Below are positions 9,150 to 18,230 of a stretch of 64,000 nt of DNA, one piece after another; the first letter of the stretch is position 1, and each line of letters opens with the position of its first letter. Both the position numbers and the translations under genes were made by a program. A model generated the notes under the pieces. The model had not been told where the DNA came from. It ran no database searches and saw only the letters and a program-made list of their open reading frames with translations. The DNA is taken from assembly GCA_902593125.1 (NCBI GenBank), contig CACJGU010000004.1, positions 33,916-97,915 on the forward strand, in the 5' to 3' direction. The DNA is from an uncultured Alphaproteobacteria bacterium. Lineage in GTDB: Bacteria > Pseudomonadota > Alphaproteobacteria > HIMB59 > GCA-002718135.

Positions 9150-9782
9150 TTAGAAATTTCTTAAAATTTCGTTTCCAACATTAATTATTTCTTTTGATGC
9201 GTCTGAAGTAACACTTATATCAACCACGCCCCTTCCAACTGAAAATGTTTCTGCAAATAATACTTTGCTAGAAATTCTAGAGCGGGCAATTTTAGCACCG
9301 GCATATCTTAAGCGTAAAATCATTGCGTCAGTTAATTTTGCTCTTGGCATAACTCTATTAAGAATAATTATTGGATTTTTTCTCTCTTGTTTTGCAATTT
9401 TCAAAAAAGGCAGTGTAGCCATTAAGTCTACCGGACTTGGTTGTACAGGCACAAATACCCTATCCGAAGCTTTTACAACCTGCATTGTTTCAAAAGTTAT
9501 TGATGGAGGGCTATCAATTATTATAAAATCGTATTTTCTTTTTATTGTTTTAATTTCATCAATTAAATTCCTTATATCAAAATTTAATTGAGTTATTCCA
9601 ATATCATCTTCACCATAATAAGCTTTTCTAGCATCAAGCCAATATGAAAGACTTTTTTGTGCATCAGCATCTATAACAGCTACTTTGTAACCACTATTGC
9701 TCCACAAAACTGATAAATTTGCTGAAAGAGTTGATTTACCTGAACCGCCTTTTTGATTAGAAAATGCTATAACTTTTCCCAT
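9150..9782 (-). CDS. ParA/MinD-type P-loop ATPase, stand-alone
   Basis: The 210-residue protein has a deviant Walker A motif, KGGSGKS at 11-17, then VIDADAQKS and IIIDSPPS, which place it in the ParA/Soj family of membrane- or DNA-gliding ATPases. There is no ParB gene next to it, so it is more likely an orphan ParA of the kind that positions protein clusters than the chromosomal partition protein; this is inference. I choose ATG at 9782 (MGKVIAFSNQKGG) rather than an in-frame TTG two codons upstream. It is divergent from the Sua5-type gene. Confidence 0.8.
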   Translation of the reverse strand: MGKVIAFSNQKGGSGKSTLSANLSVLWSNSGYKVAVIDADAQKSLSYWLDARKAYYGEDDIGITQLNFDIRNLIDEIKTIKRKYDFIIIDSPPSITFETMQVVKASDRVFVPVQPSPVDLMATLPFLKIAKQERKNPIIILNRVMPRAKLTDAMILRLRYAGAKIARSRISSKVLFAETFSVGRGVVDISVTSDASKEIINVGNEILRNF

Positions 9783-9839
9783 ATACAAGTATTGATAATA
9801 ACTATTTTAAAGATAGATGGAAACATTTTATAAATAAAT

Positions 9840-10757
9840 ATGAAAAAAAATAAGTTAGATTTTGCAAAAAAATTATTAAGCAGTGGAGAACTTGTAATAT
9901 TTCCCACAGAAACAGTATTTGGCCTAGGCGCTGATGCAACAAATGATAATGCTGTAAAATCAATTTTTAAAGTAAAAAAAAGACCAAAAATTAATCCAAT
10001 TATCTGTCACTTTAAAAATATTAAACAAATAGAAAAATATTTTATTTTAAATAAATTTGAGAAAAAATTAGGTTCAAAGTTTTGGCCTGGCCCTCTGACA
10101 ATAATATTAAAGAAAAGAAAAAACTCTAAAATATCAAAATTAGTTTCAAATAATTCAAATTTAGTTGGCTGTAGAATTCCTAGTAATAAATTGGCCAATA
10201 AATTAATTACTTTATTTGGCTTACCTATTGCCGCTCCTAGTGCTAATCTTTCAGAGAGAACTTCTGTAACCAATATTATGGATATTGATCCTATTCTAGA
10301 AAAAAAAATATTTGTTTTAAAAGATAATCAATCTTCTCATGGACTAGAATCCACAGTTGTTAGAGTTGATAATAAAAATAGAATTGAAGTATTTAGATAT
10401 GGTAGCATCTCTGTTGAAGAACTAAATAGATTTGCAAAGGTTAAAATTAAAAAAAAATCCTCTATTTCTCCTGGTAATTTAAAAAAACATTATTCGACTT
10501 TAAAGCCAATAAGAATGAATGCAAAAAAAATATTAAAAGATGAAGGTTTATTAAATTTTGGTAATAATAAGTTAAAGTCTAAAATAATTAATTTAAATTT
10601 GAGTAATAAAAAAAATTTAAATGAAGCTGCAAAAAATTTTTATCATTTTCTACATAAATTAGATAAAAGTGAATGTAAAAAAATTGCTGTAGCAGAAGTG
10701 CCTGATAAAGGATTAGGTAAAACTATGAATGACAGATTAAAGAGAGCAATAAAGTAA
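9840..10757 (+). CDS. sua5: Threonylcarbamoyl-AMP synthase, Sua5 type
   Basis: The 305-residue protein has a YrdC domain over about residues 1-195 with the signatures GELVIFPTETVFGLG, KRPKINPI and PSANLS, then a C-terminal Sua5 domain. The linker SSISPGNLKKHYS near residue 210 is the usual Sua5 hinge. It makes threonylcarbamoyl-AMP from threonine, bicarbonate and ATP, for t6A37 in tRNA. The two-domain layout separates Sua5 from the shorter TsaC. It starts with ATG, is divergent from the ParA-type gene, and ends one base before the convergent puuB-like gene. Confidence 0.9.
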   Translation: MKKNKLDFAKKLLSSGELVIFPTETVFGLGADATNDNAVKSIFKVKKRPKINPIICHFKNIKQIEKYFILNKFEKKLGSKFWPGPLTIILKKRKNSKISKLVSNNSNLVGCRIPSNKLANKLITLFGLPIAAPSANLSERTSVTNIMDIDPILEKKIFVLKDNQSSHGLESTVVRVDNKNRIEVFRYGSISVEELNRFAKVKIKKKSSISPGNLKKHYSTLKPIRMNAKKILKDEGLLNFGNNKLKSKIINLNLSNKKNLNEAAKNFYHFLHKLDKSECKKIAVAEVPDKGLGKTMNDRLKRAIK

Positions 10758-10758
10758 A

Positions 10759-12084
10759 CTATAATCTATTTAAATAATCCATTAACCTATAATAAATTAT
10801 AGCTGAGGAGTATAAAGGTCTTCTAAATATATTACCGCCTGGAATTTTTAAATGATTAATTTGCTCAAACATATCAAAGTTATTTGATTTATTAATAATT
10901 TTTTCAGCTATCATTTTTCCACCCATAATACTCATTGCTAATCCATGACCTGAGTAAGCATGAGCATAGTATAGCTTTTGATTCATTAAAGTTCCAAAAA
11001 TAGGCAATCTATTAATTGATATTGCCAAGGTACCTCCCCAGGAAAATTCAATTTTAAATTTTTTTGATTCAGGAAAAACTTTGTACATTCGTTTAGACAC
11101 AAAACTTTTTGCATCTTTTACAAAATGAGATGTAATTGTTTCTGGACCTCCAAATAGAAGTCTGTAGTCTTCTGAAAACCTATAATAGTCAATCATAAAT
11201 CTAGAATCTATTACACCACAATTTCTTTTAATTAATTTAGTTGCCAACTCTTTTCCCAGGGGTTCTGTTGCAATAATATAATTATTTATCGGCATAAAAT
11301 AATTTCTTTTTGATCCCAAAAGATTATCAAGATAACCATTGCAACCAATAATCACTTTCTTTGCTTTGATTACATTTTTTCCAGAATGTATTATCACTTC
11401 TTTTTGATTATCTATAATTTTATCTACAGGAGAATTTTCATATATTTTTATACCTTTAGCTAAGCACTGTTTTGCCAATCCATATACCAATTTTAATGGG
11501 TTCAAATGATAAGAATCTTTTAAAAGCATTCCTGAAAAATATCTATCACTATTAACTTCATCTTTTATTGAAGTGCTATCAAAGTATTCATAATTATTAT
11601 AATTATAATTCTTTTGCATATGTTCAATTTCATCTTCAAAATATTTATAATCTTTTTTTGTATTACCTACATGAAGAACACCTGGTCTAAGTGCGCAATC
11701 TATTTTGTATTTTTCAATTAAATTAACTACATTTGAAACAGCATCTAATCCAATTTTCCAAAAAAATTTTGCTTTTTCAAAACCAAATTTTTTTTCTAAA
11801 AAGAATTGATCTTTTCTCATTCCAATACCTAGTTGACCACCGTTTCTACCAGAAGCCCCAGATCCAATTTTGTTTGCTTCCAGAATTGCAATAGATAAAC
11901 CATTATTTGATAAATTTAATGCAGAAGAAATTCCTGTTAACCCCCCTCCAATAATACATATATCCGTTGAGATATTCTCATTTAACTTAATTTGATTAGG
12001 AAAAACTGGTGCAGAAAATTTATAAAAACTCTCTTTTTCATTATCATGTTGATTAAAAGTCCTTTTTTTTGTAGTAATCATCAT
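10759..12084 (-). CDS. puuB: FAD-dependent amine oxidoreductase, gamma-glutamylputrescine oxidase-like
   Basis: The 441-residue protein has a dinucleotide-binding GGGLTG at 46-51, then GSGASGRNGGQLG at 74-86, a hallmark of PuuB/OrdL-type DAO-fold flavoproteins. A C-terminal HAYSGHGLAMS segment contacts the flavin. PuuB oxidises gamma-glutamylputrescine to the aldehyde, releasing ammonia and peroxide. The divergent neighbour is a glutamine-synthetase-like gene that fits PuuA, and putrescine uptake genes follow, so the role is well supported by context. Other substrates in the same family, such as glycine or sarcosine, cannot be excluded. Two adjacent ATG codons open the gene. Confidence 0.8.
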   Translation of the reverse strand: MMITTKKRTFNQHDNEKESFYKFSAPVFPNQIKLNENISTDICIIGGGLTGISSALNLSNNGLSIAILEANKIGSGASGRNGGQLGIGMRKDQFFLEKKFGFEKAKFFWKIGLDAVSNVVNLIEKYKIDCALRPGVLHVGNTKKDYKYFEDEIEHMQKNYNYNNYEYFDSTSIKDEVNSDRYFSGMLLKDSYHLNPLKLVYGLAKQCLAKGIKIYENSPVDKIIDNQKEVIIHSGKNVIKAKKVIIGCNGYLDNLLGSKRNYFMPINNYIIATEPLGKELATKLIKRNCGVIDSRFMIDYYRFSEDYRLLFGGPETITSHFVKDAKSFVSKRMYKVFPESKKFKIEFSWGGTLAISINRLPIFGTLMNQKLYYAHAYSGHGLAMSIMGGKMIAEKIINKSNNFDMFEQINHLKIPGGNIFRRPLYSSAIIYYRLMDYLNRL

Positions 12085-12131
12085 CTTATCATTAATGGTT
12101 TAATTATAATTAGTAAACAAACAGTCTCAAT

Positions 12132-13499
12132 ATGATTGAAAAATTTCAAAATTGGTTTCAGGAAAATTCTATTACAGAGGTTGAATGCTTAGTTCCAGAT
12201 CTTGGAGGTATTGCAAGAGGTAAAATTTTGCCAACTAATAAATTCCTGAAGGGTCTAGAGGATGAAAGTCATAGGTTACCACAATCAACTTTTATTCAAA
12301 CGATATCAGGTGATTATGCAACTGAGGACTCAGCAGGTGCTTTACCAAGAAGTGTTTATAATCCAACTGATATTGATGTTATTTTAAAACCAGATTTTGA
12401 TACAATGAGAATAGTGCCATGGTACGAAGATCCTACTGCTCAAATTATTTGTGATGCAATAAATCTTAATGGTGATGAAGTTATAAATTCTAGCAGAAAT
12501 GCTCTAAAAAATATTCTGAAACTTTATAAAAAAGAAAAATTAACTCCAATTGTTTCTCCAGAATTAGAATTCTACTTAGTAAAACCTAACGCTGACTCAG
12601 ATTATCCTCTAGAAGTTCCAGTTGGGCAATCAGGTAGACAAGAAACGGGGAAACAAGCTTTGGGGATAGATGCTGTTAATGAATTCGATCATCTTTTTGA
12701 AGATGTATATAATTATTGTGAAGATCAAAATATTGAAATTGATACTATTAATCATGAATCTGGATCAGCTCAAATGGAGATAAATTTTCAGCATGGTGAT
12801 CCTTTAGATTTAGCGGATCAGGTATTTTTATTTAAACGAACTCTTAGACAATCGGCCTTGAAACATAAACTTCATGCTACATTTATGGCAAAACCTATGG
12901 AGAATCAGCCTGGAAGTGCAATGCATATTCATCAGTCAGTTTATAATGAAAAAAATAAAAATATTTTTTTTAATAAATCTTCAAAAATTTCAAAAAAAAT
13001 GAAAAATTATCTTGGTGGTTTAGAGAAATATACTCCATTATTAATGCCAATATATGCTCCAAATATAAACTCTTTTAGAAGATTATTTGCAACCTGGGGC
13101 ACTCCAAAAAATGTAAAGTGGGGAATAGGAAATAGAAGCTGTGGTTTTAGAATTCCTTCAATTGAGGAAAAAAATATGCGTATTGAAAATAGAATTCCTG
13201 GATCAGATGCTAATCCATATCTAGTTTTTGCAGCTAATTTAGCTTCTGGATATTTAGGAATGAAAAATAATATAAAACCAAGTCCAGAAACTAAAGACAG
13301 TGCATTTAAAGATAAAAGTTCTAATCTACCTAAAAATATGGATGAATCATTAACTCTCTTTGAAAATGATGAAGATATAAAATCTATATTTAATGAAAAA
13401 TTTGTAAGGTCGATTGCTGCAATAAGAAGAGTTGAATATCAAGCTTATTTATCAGTAATAAGTTCTTGGGAGCGGGAATATTTATTACTTAATGTTTAA
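12132..13499 (+). CDS. puuA: Gamma-glutamylputrescine synthetase-like (glutamine synthetase family)
   Basis: The 455-residue protein is a glutamine synthetase fold: SPELEFYLV and ESGSAQMEINF for the metal and glutamate site, GSAMHIHQS for ATP, and NRIPGSDANPYL near the end. The length and lack of the GlnA adenylylation loop fit the PuuA/GlnA3-type branch, which ligates glutamate to amines. Its neighbours (a PuuB-like oxidase, PotFGHI-like transporter, AguA and AguB) make putrescine the likely amine. It is divergent from puuB with a 47-base shared region containing a TATAAT at 12105-12110. Its last 11 bases overlap the convergent potI gene. Confidence 0.85.
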   Translation: MIEKFQNWFQENSITEVECLVPDLGGIARGKILPTNKFLKGLEDESHRLPQSTFIQTISGDYATEDSAGALPRSVYNPTDIDVILKPDFDTMRIVPWYEDPTAQIICDAINLNGDEVINSSRNALKNILKLYKKEKLTPIVSPELEFYLVKPNADSDYPLEVPVGQSGRQETGKQALGIDAVNEFDHLFEDVYNYCEDQNIEIDTINHESGSAQMEINFQHGDPLDLADQVFLFKRTLRQSALKHKLHATFMAKPMENQPGSAMHIHQSVYNEKNKNIFFNKSSKISKKMKNYLGGLEKYTPLLMPIYAPNINSFRRLFATWGTPKNVKWGIGNRSCGFRIPSIEEKNMRIENRIPGSDANPYLVFAANLASGYLGMKNNIKPSPETKDSAFKDKSSNLPKNMDESLTLFENDEDIKSIFNEKFVRSIAAIRRVEYQAYLSVISSWEREYLLLNV

Positions 13500-14283
13500 A
13501 TTTTTTATTGAAATAAAAATAAAATAAACCAATTATTATCAAAGCAAACATTAAAATTGCTGATAATGCGTTTACTTCAGGACTTAATCCTAATCTGACT
13601 TTAGAAAAAACTACAATTGGCAATGTGTTAGCCCCAGGACCAGTAGTAAAACTCGCAACTACTAGATCATCTAAAGAAATTGTAAAAGCTAATAACCAAC
13701 CAGCAATAATAGAAGGCAAAATTATTGGTAAAGTTATCTTATAGAGTACCTTAGTATAATTATAGCCTAAATCCATAGCAGCTTCCTCAATATTTTTGTT
13801 AAAGTCAGTTAATCTTGCTTGAATAATAATTGCGACAAATGCAATACAAAAAGTAACGTGCGATATAAAAATAGTTAATTGTCCTCTAGATGATGGAAAT
13901 CCAATTACATTATTTAAGCTTATAAAAAAAAGTAACATTGAAAGACCTAAAATTAATTCTGGCAAAACCAAAGGTGTAGAAGAAAGAAAAATATAAAATG
14001 ATTTAAAAGGAATTTTTCTTATTCTAACGAGTGAATATCCAATCATGACTCCTAAAATTGTAGCAAAAGTTGCAGACAAAGCTGCAATTTTAATACTGAT
14101 AATAAATGCCTCAATTATTTGTTCATTACTAAATAATTCATTGTACCATCTTAAAGAAAATCCTTTCCAAACCATTACTCTCTTATTTTCGTTAAATGAG
14201 TAAAAAATTAAAACTAAAATTGGGAAATATAAAAATAATAAACCTAAAAAAATAACTGTACTTTTGATAAAACTAGATTTCAT
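13489..14283 (-). CDS. potI: Putrescine-type ABC transporter permease, PotI/PotC-like
   Basis: The 264-residue inner-membrane protein has about six helices and the permease signature EEAAMDLGYNYTKVLYKITLPIILPSI in the cytoplasmic coupling loop (EAA motif). The N-terminal helix and the phrase LVIFYSFNENK-like region resemble PotC/PotI. I choose ATG at 14283 (starting MKSSFIKS), because the longer frame to 14352 runs through the end of potH. It overlaps potH by 11 bases and puuA by 11 bases at its 3' end. It forms the membrane channel with PotH, driven by PotG. Confidence 0.9.
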   Translation of the reverse strand: MKSSFIKSTVIFLGLLFLYFPILVLIFYSFNENKRVMVWKGFSLRWYNELFSNEQIIEAFIISIKIAALSATFATILGVMIGYSLVRIRKIPFKSFYIFLSSTPLVLPELILGLSMLLFFISLNNVIGFPSSRGQLTIFISHVTFCIAFVAIIIQARLTDFNKNIEEAAMDLGYNYTKVLYKITLPIILPSIIAGWLLAFTISLDDLVVASFTTGPGANTLPIVVFSKVRLGLSPEVNALSAILMFALIIIGLFYFYFNKKFKH

Positions 14284-15160
14284 TTTTTTGACTCCAACGA
14301 GAATAAAGTATTTGAAAAATAATAATTGGTAAAACCAAAATAATAATTCCACTAAAAGCTAATGCACTAGCACCTGGCCAATTTCTATTAACAAAGAATT
14401 CCTCCCATAATATTTTTCCATAATACAATCTATCACTACCACCTAACATTTCAGGTATAATAAATTCTCCAACAACAGGTATAAAAACTAATAAAGATCC
14501 AGCAACAATTCCTGGAACAGACAAAGGAAGTATAACTTTAAAAAAGGTTTTAATACGATTTAGTCCTAAATCTTTTGACGCCTCAATTAAATTTAAATCA
14601 AATTTATTTAAGTATCCAAAGAGTGGTAAAATCATCAAAGGTAAATAAGTGTATACAATTCCCATTATGACGGCATATTGATTGTATAATAATTGAAGTG
14701 GTTCTGATGTTATGCCTAGGTTTAGAAGTATTACATTTAAAATTCCATTATTCTGTAAAATTATTTTCCATGCATATACTCTTAATAAAAATGATGACCA
14801 AAATGGAATAACTACTAAAACTAATAGAATATTTCTTAATCTGATATTTGAAGTCGCAATATAAAAAGCTAGTGGGAACCCAATAATTAAACAAAAAAAA
14901 GTAGATATTAGAGCTAGAATCAAAGAGTTTACAAAAGATCCAATGTAGTAATAATCACTAAATATATAAATATAGTTTTCAAATGTAGTATTGATTTCAA
15001 ATCCATTATCAAAAAGAAAAATATCTTGATAAGGAGGCATCCCCCATTCTGATACTGAAATTGATATTTTAAAAATTATAGCTAATGGAATAAAAAAAAA
15101 TAGAACAAGCCAAAAGTAAGGGCTAAAAACAAAATATTTTTCAAATAATTTATTTTTCAA
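14273..15160 (-). CDS. potH: Putrescine-type ABC transporter permease, PotH/PotB-like
   Basis: The 295-residue membrane protein has about six helices and the coupling motif EASKDLGLNRIKTFFKVILPLSVPGI (EAA loop). The C-terminal phrase GASALAFSGIII is typical of PotB/PotH. The start is TTG at 15160, directly after the potG stop, with AGAGG five bases upstream on the minus strand; no ATG precedes the first membrane helix. It pairs with PotI as a heterodimeric channel. Reading order in the operon is potF, potG, potH, potI. Confidence 0.9.
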   Translation of the reverse strand: MKNKLFEKYFVFSPYFWLVLFFFIPLAIIFKISISVSEWGMPPYQDIFLFDNGFEINTTFENYIYIFSDYYYIGSFVNSLILALISTFFCLIIGFPLAFYIATSNIRLRNILLVLVVIPFWSSFLLRVYAWKIILQNNGILNVILLNLGITSEPLQLLYNQYAVIMGIVYTYLPLMILPLFGYLNKFDLNLIEASKDLGLNRIKTFFKVILPLSVPGIVAGSLLVFIPVVGEFIIPEMLGGSDRLYYGKILWEEFFVNRNWPGASALAFSGIIILVLPIIIFQILYSRWSQKNEI

Positions 15161-16228
15161 TTAATCCTCTAAAATCTTAATTGATTCACTCTCCCAACTA
15201 CAAATAACTTTTTCCCCTTTTGGGAAATTATAATTTGAGTTGGAGTTAAAATTCTGATCTAAAACCGAAATTATCGTTTTATTAATTTTAATTTCATAAC
15301 GTGTAAAGCTTCCTAAATATGATTTTTCTAAAATTTCTCCACTAAAGGAATTAAATGAATTTGTTTTTAAATTATTTATTGATTGTATTTTTATTTTCTC
15401 TGGTCTTAGTAAAATTTTAGTTTGTGTATTTTTTAATTCTTTGTTTAATTTAAAATTTATATCCAAATCATCAGAATAAAAATTTTCATCTTTCTTGTAA
15501 ATTTCAATTATATTTGCAATTCCTATAAAATTGGCGGTATAGAGACTTTTAGGGTTTTCATAAATCTCTTCAGGGCTAGAACATTCCAAAATAAGACCAT
15601 TCTTCATTATTGCCATTCTATCAGATAAGGACATTGCTTCTTCCTGATCATGGGTAACGAAAACAAATGTAATTTTTAGTTTCTTTTGGAGTGTTGTTAA
15701 CTCTAATTGTGTTTTTGATCTTAGTTTTTTATCTAGTGCTGCAAGAGGCTCATCTAATAATAATAACTTAGGTTTTTTTATTAAGCATCTTCCAAGGGCA
15801 ACTCGTTGCTGTTCTCCGCCTGATAATTGCTTAATTCTTCTATTTAATAAATGCTCAATAGATAAAAGTTCAGCAATATTTCTTACATTTATTTCAATTT
15901 CTTTTTGGGTAAAATTTTCTTTTATTCCAAAAGCTAAATTATTAAATACGTTTAAATGAGGAAATAAGGCATATGATTGAAACATATAGTTTAATGGTCT
16001 ATCAAAAGGTTCAAGATTTGTTATGTCCGTTCCGTCGAGTATTACACGTCCTGTATCTGGCTTCTCAAATCCACCTAGTATTCTTAGTAATGTAGTTTTG
16101 CCTGAACCCGAAGATCCTAAGAGACCAAAAAATTCAGATTTTGAAATATTTAAATTAATATTTTCTAAAACTTTGTTATCTCCAAAGGATTTAGAAATAT
16201 TTTCAATTACAAGAAAATTATTATCCAT
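15161..16228 (-). CDS. potG: Putrescine-type ABC transporter ATP-binding protein, PotG/PotA-like
   Basis: The 355-residue ATPase has Walker A GSSGSGKTT at 38-46, the ABC signature LSGGEQ at 135-140, Walker B LLLLDEP around 155-161 and the switch histidine in VFVTHDQEEA. A C-terminal TOBE domain follows (LLRPEKI onward). It powers uptake through PotH and PotI. PotG or PotA cannot be told apart with certainty; the clustering with a PotF-like binding protein favours PotG. A strong stem-loop without a U-tract sits between potF and this gene. Confidence 0.9.
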   Translation of the reverse strand: MDNNFLVIENISKSFGDNKVLENINLNISKSEFFGLLGSSGSGKTTLLRILGGFEKPDTGRVILDGTDITNLEPFDRPLNYMFQSYALFPHLNVFNNLAFGIKENFTQKEIEINVRNIAELLSIEHLLNRRIKQLSGGEQQRVALGRCLIKKPKLLLLDEPLAALDKKLRSKTQLELTTLQKKLKITFVFVTHDQEEAMSLSDRMAIMKNGLILECSSPEEIYENPKSLYTANFIGIANIIEIYKKDENFYSDDLDINFKLNKELKNTQTKILLRPEKIKIQSINNLKTNSFNSFSGEILEKSYLGSFTRYEIKINKTIISVLDQNFNSNSNYNFPKGEKVICSWESESIKILED

Positions 16229-16234
16229 CTTAAA

Positions 16235-16264
16235 TCAGCACTAATATTAATATATTAGTGCTGA
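16235..16264 (-). repeat. Perfect stem-loop between potF and potG
   Basis: Arms TCAGCACTAATAT (16235-16247) and ATATTAGTGCTGA (16252-16264) pair perfectly over 13 base pairs around the loop TAAT. It fills most of the 51-base gap between potF and potG. On the transcribed minus strand no T-run follows the hairpin, so it is unlikely to be an intrinsic terminator. By analogy with other binding-protein operons it may protect the 3' end of the potF message and raise its level over the downstream genes (inference). Confidence 0.85.
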
Positions 16265-16279
16265 AATGAAGTATATTTT

Positions 16280-17332
16280 TTAATTTGCTTTAAATTTATT
16301 AAAATATTTAGTTGATAATTTAGATTTTTTCGGAGAGTCTGCAGTATCAGCAAAAAGCATACTTAAAGTTGCTTCATCTGGATAAATAGCAGGATCTTCA
16401 AAAATTTCAGGATCAACTAGTTCATTGGCTGCTTTATTTGGATTTGAATACCAAACGTAATTTGTAATATCAGCAGCAACTTGAGGTCTTAAAATATAAT
16501 TTATAAATTTGTGTGCATTCTCAACATTTTTTGCATCAGCTGGAATAGCCATCATATCAAACCATATTACAGTTCCTTCAGATGGAATTGAGTACCAAGC
16601 TTCTACTCCATCTGCAGCTTCATCTGCAGCTAGAAAAACGTCACCTGACCAACCCATAGTTAAACAGATCTCTCCATTTGCTAAATCATCGATATATTGA
16701 GAAGAATCAAAATATCTTATGTAAGGTCTTATTTGCTGTAACATTTCAAGAGCAACCTCATAATCTTTCTCATCCTCTGTATAAGGATCTTTTCCAACGT
16801 ATTTTAAAGCGATTTCCATAACCTCTGTAGGAGCATCCAACATTGCGATTCCACAATCTGCATATTTTGATGCAATAGCTGGATCAAACAAAATGCTCCA
16901 ACTTGTAATATCATTTTCATCAACTTTATCAGTATTATAGCCAATACCTGTAGTACCATACATATAATTTATCGAGTATTGACCTCCTGGATCATGTGCA
17001 TCAATTTTTGCTAGTACATCGGGATCTAAATTACCAATGTTTGAAAGTTGAGCCTTATCAAGTTTTTGAAAAACTCCAGCCTTGATTTGATTTTCTAAAA
17101 AAGAGCCTGAAGGCACCACAATATCATAACCTGAACCACCAGCTAAAAGTTTAGCTTCAAGAACTTCGTTTGAATCAAAAACATCATAAGTTACATCAAT
17201 GCCAAATTCATTTTCGAAATTTTCAATTGTATCTTCAGCAATATAATCAGACCAATTGTAAATAAATAATTCCTCTTTAGCCTGAGCTGAAAAAGAAATT
17301 AAAACTAATAGAGATATAAAATACTTAAGCAT
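16280..17332 (-). CDS. potF: Periplasmic putrescine-binding protein, PotF/PotD-like
   Basis: The 350-residue protein starts MLKYFISLLVLISFSAQA, a Sec signal peptide with likely cleavage after residue 18, followed by EELFIYNWSDYIAEDTIENF, the classic PotD/PotF opening. Other matches are YDIVVPSGSFL and GWSGDVFLAADEA near the middle, which line the polyamine pocket. I choose ATG at 17332 because AGGAGGGG lies four bases upstream (17337-17344, minus strand); the longer frame to 17359 would swallow this site. It delivers polyamine to PotGHI. Putrescine is the best guess from the Agu and Puu neighbours; agmatine or spermidine are possible. Confidence 0.92.
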   Translation of the reverse strand: MLKYFISLLVLISFSAQAKEELFIYNWSDYIAEDTIENFENEFGIDVTYDVFDSNEVLEAKLLAGGSGYDIVVPSGSFLENQIKAGVFQKLDKAQLSNIGNLDPDVLAKIDAHDPGGQYSINYMYGTTGIGYNTDKVDENDITSWSILFDPAIASKYADCGIAMLDAPTEVMEIALKYVGKDPYTEDEKDYEVALEMLQQIRPYIRYFDSSQYIDDLANGEICLTMGWSGDVFLAADEAADGVEAWYSIPSEGTVIWFDMMAIPADAKNVENAHKFINYILRPQVAADITNYVWYSNPNKAANELVDPEIFEDPAIYPDEATLSMLFADTADSPKKSKLSTKYFNKFKAN

Positions 17333-17336
17333 TATT

Positions 17337-17344
17337 CCCCTCCT
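17337..17344 (-). promoter_or_regulatory. Strong Shine-Dalgarno site of potF
   Basis: On the minus strand AGGAGGGG lies four bases before ATG 17332. This is one of the strongest ribosome-binding sites in the window and decides the potF start. Confidence 0.8.
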
Positions 17345-17372
17345 AAATAAAAAATACATTAAATAAAATAAA

Positions 17373-18230
17373 TTAAAAATCGAGAATTTTTTTATATAGA
17401 TCAGGCCTTCTATCTCTAAAGTTACCCCATAATTTTCTATATTCTCTTGAAATTAACAAATCTAAAGTCGCAGTTATTATGCCCTCATCTTTATCATTCA
17501 TCTGATTTATTACATTTCCAAGATGATCCAAAATAAATGAATTACCATAAAAATTTAATTCAATATTAGCTTCGGACTCCTTCCCTATTCTATTTGAAGC
17601 TATTATGGGAATTTGATTTGCAGCAGCATGTCCAACCATTGTATTAATCCAATGATCCTTTGAGTCTAATTCAGGCATGTGTGGTTCAGAACCAATTGCT
17701 GATGGATATAAAATTAAATCTGCACCCTTCAATGTTAATATTCTTGCACATTCAGGAAACCACTGATCCCAACAAATTGCACAGCCAACTTTTGCTTTTG
17801 GTGTATCAAAAACCATAAAACCTGTATTGCCTTTTTCAAAATAATACTTCTCATTATATCCAGGTCCTTCAGGTATATGCGATTTATTATATACGTCACT
17901 TATTTTACCAAAAGAATCAATCATAACTAAAGAATTGAAATACTTATTTTCTTTCTTTTGGAAAAAACTAATTGGTAATGAAATTTTTTTTTCTCTACAG
18001 ATGTTAGAAAATTTTTCAAACATTGGATTAGATGGATAATCAATTGCAAAATTAAAAAATTTATCATTTTTTGTTGAACAAAAATAATAACCTTGAAATA
18101 ATTCTTGCAGAAGCAAAATATCAACATTTTCTTCAGAAGCTTTTTCAACTAAATTAATTGCTTTATTTAAATTAGCATCAAAATCTCCCTTAAGGGCTCT
18201 AAATTGTGATGTTGCTACTTTTACTTTCAT
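17373..18230 (-). CDS. aguB: N-carbamoylputrescine amidase
   Basis: The 285-residue nitrilase-superfamily enzyme has its catalytic triad at Glu43, Lys116 and Cys153 (in LLQELF, NKSHIPEG and AICWDQWFPE). The CWDQWFPE form is characteristic of AguB. It hydrolyses N-carbamoylputrescine to putrescine, CO2 and ammonia. ATG at 18230 (MKVKVATSQF) is chosen over a longer frame to 18257, since it makes a 4-base ATGA overlap with the aguA stop. AguA directly upstream supplies the substrate, and the potF gene follows. Confidence 0.93.
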   Translation of the reverse strand: MKVKVATSQFRALKGDFDANLNKAINLVEKASEENVDILLLQELFQGYYFCSTKNDKFFNFAIDYPSNPMFEKFSNICREKKISLPISFFQKKENKYFNSLVMIDSFGKISDVYNKSHIPEGPGYNEKYYFEKGNTGFMVFDTPKAKVGCAICWDQWFPECARILTLKGADLILYPSAIGSEPHMPELDSKDHWINTMVGHAAANQIPIIASNRIGKESEANIELNFYGNSFILDHLGNVINQMNDKDEGIITATLDLLISREYRKLWGNFRDRRPDLYKKILDF

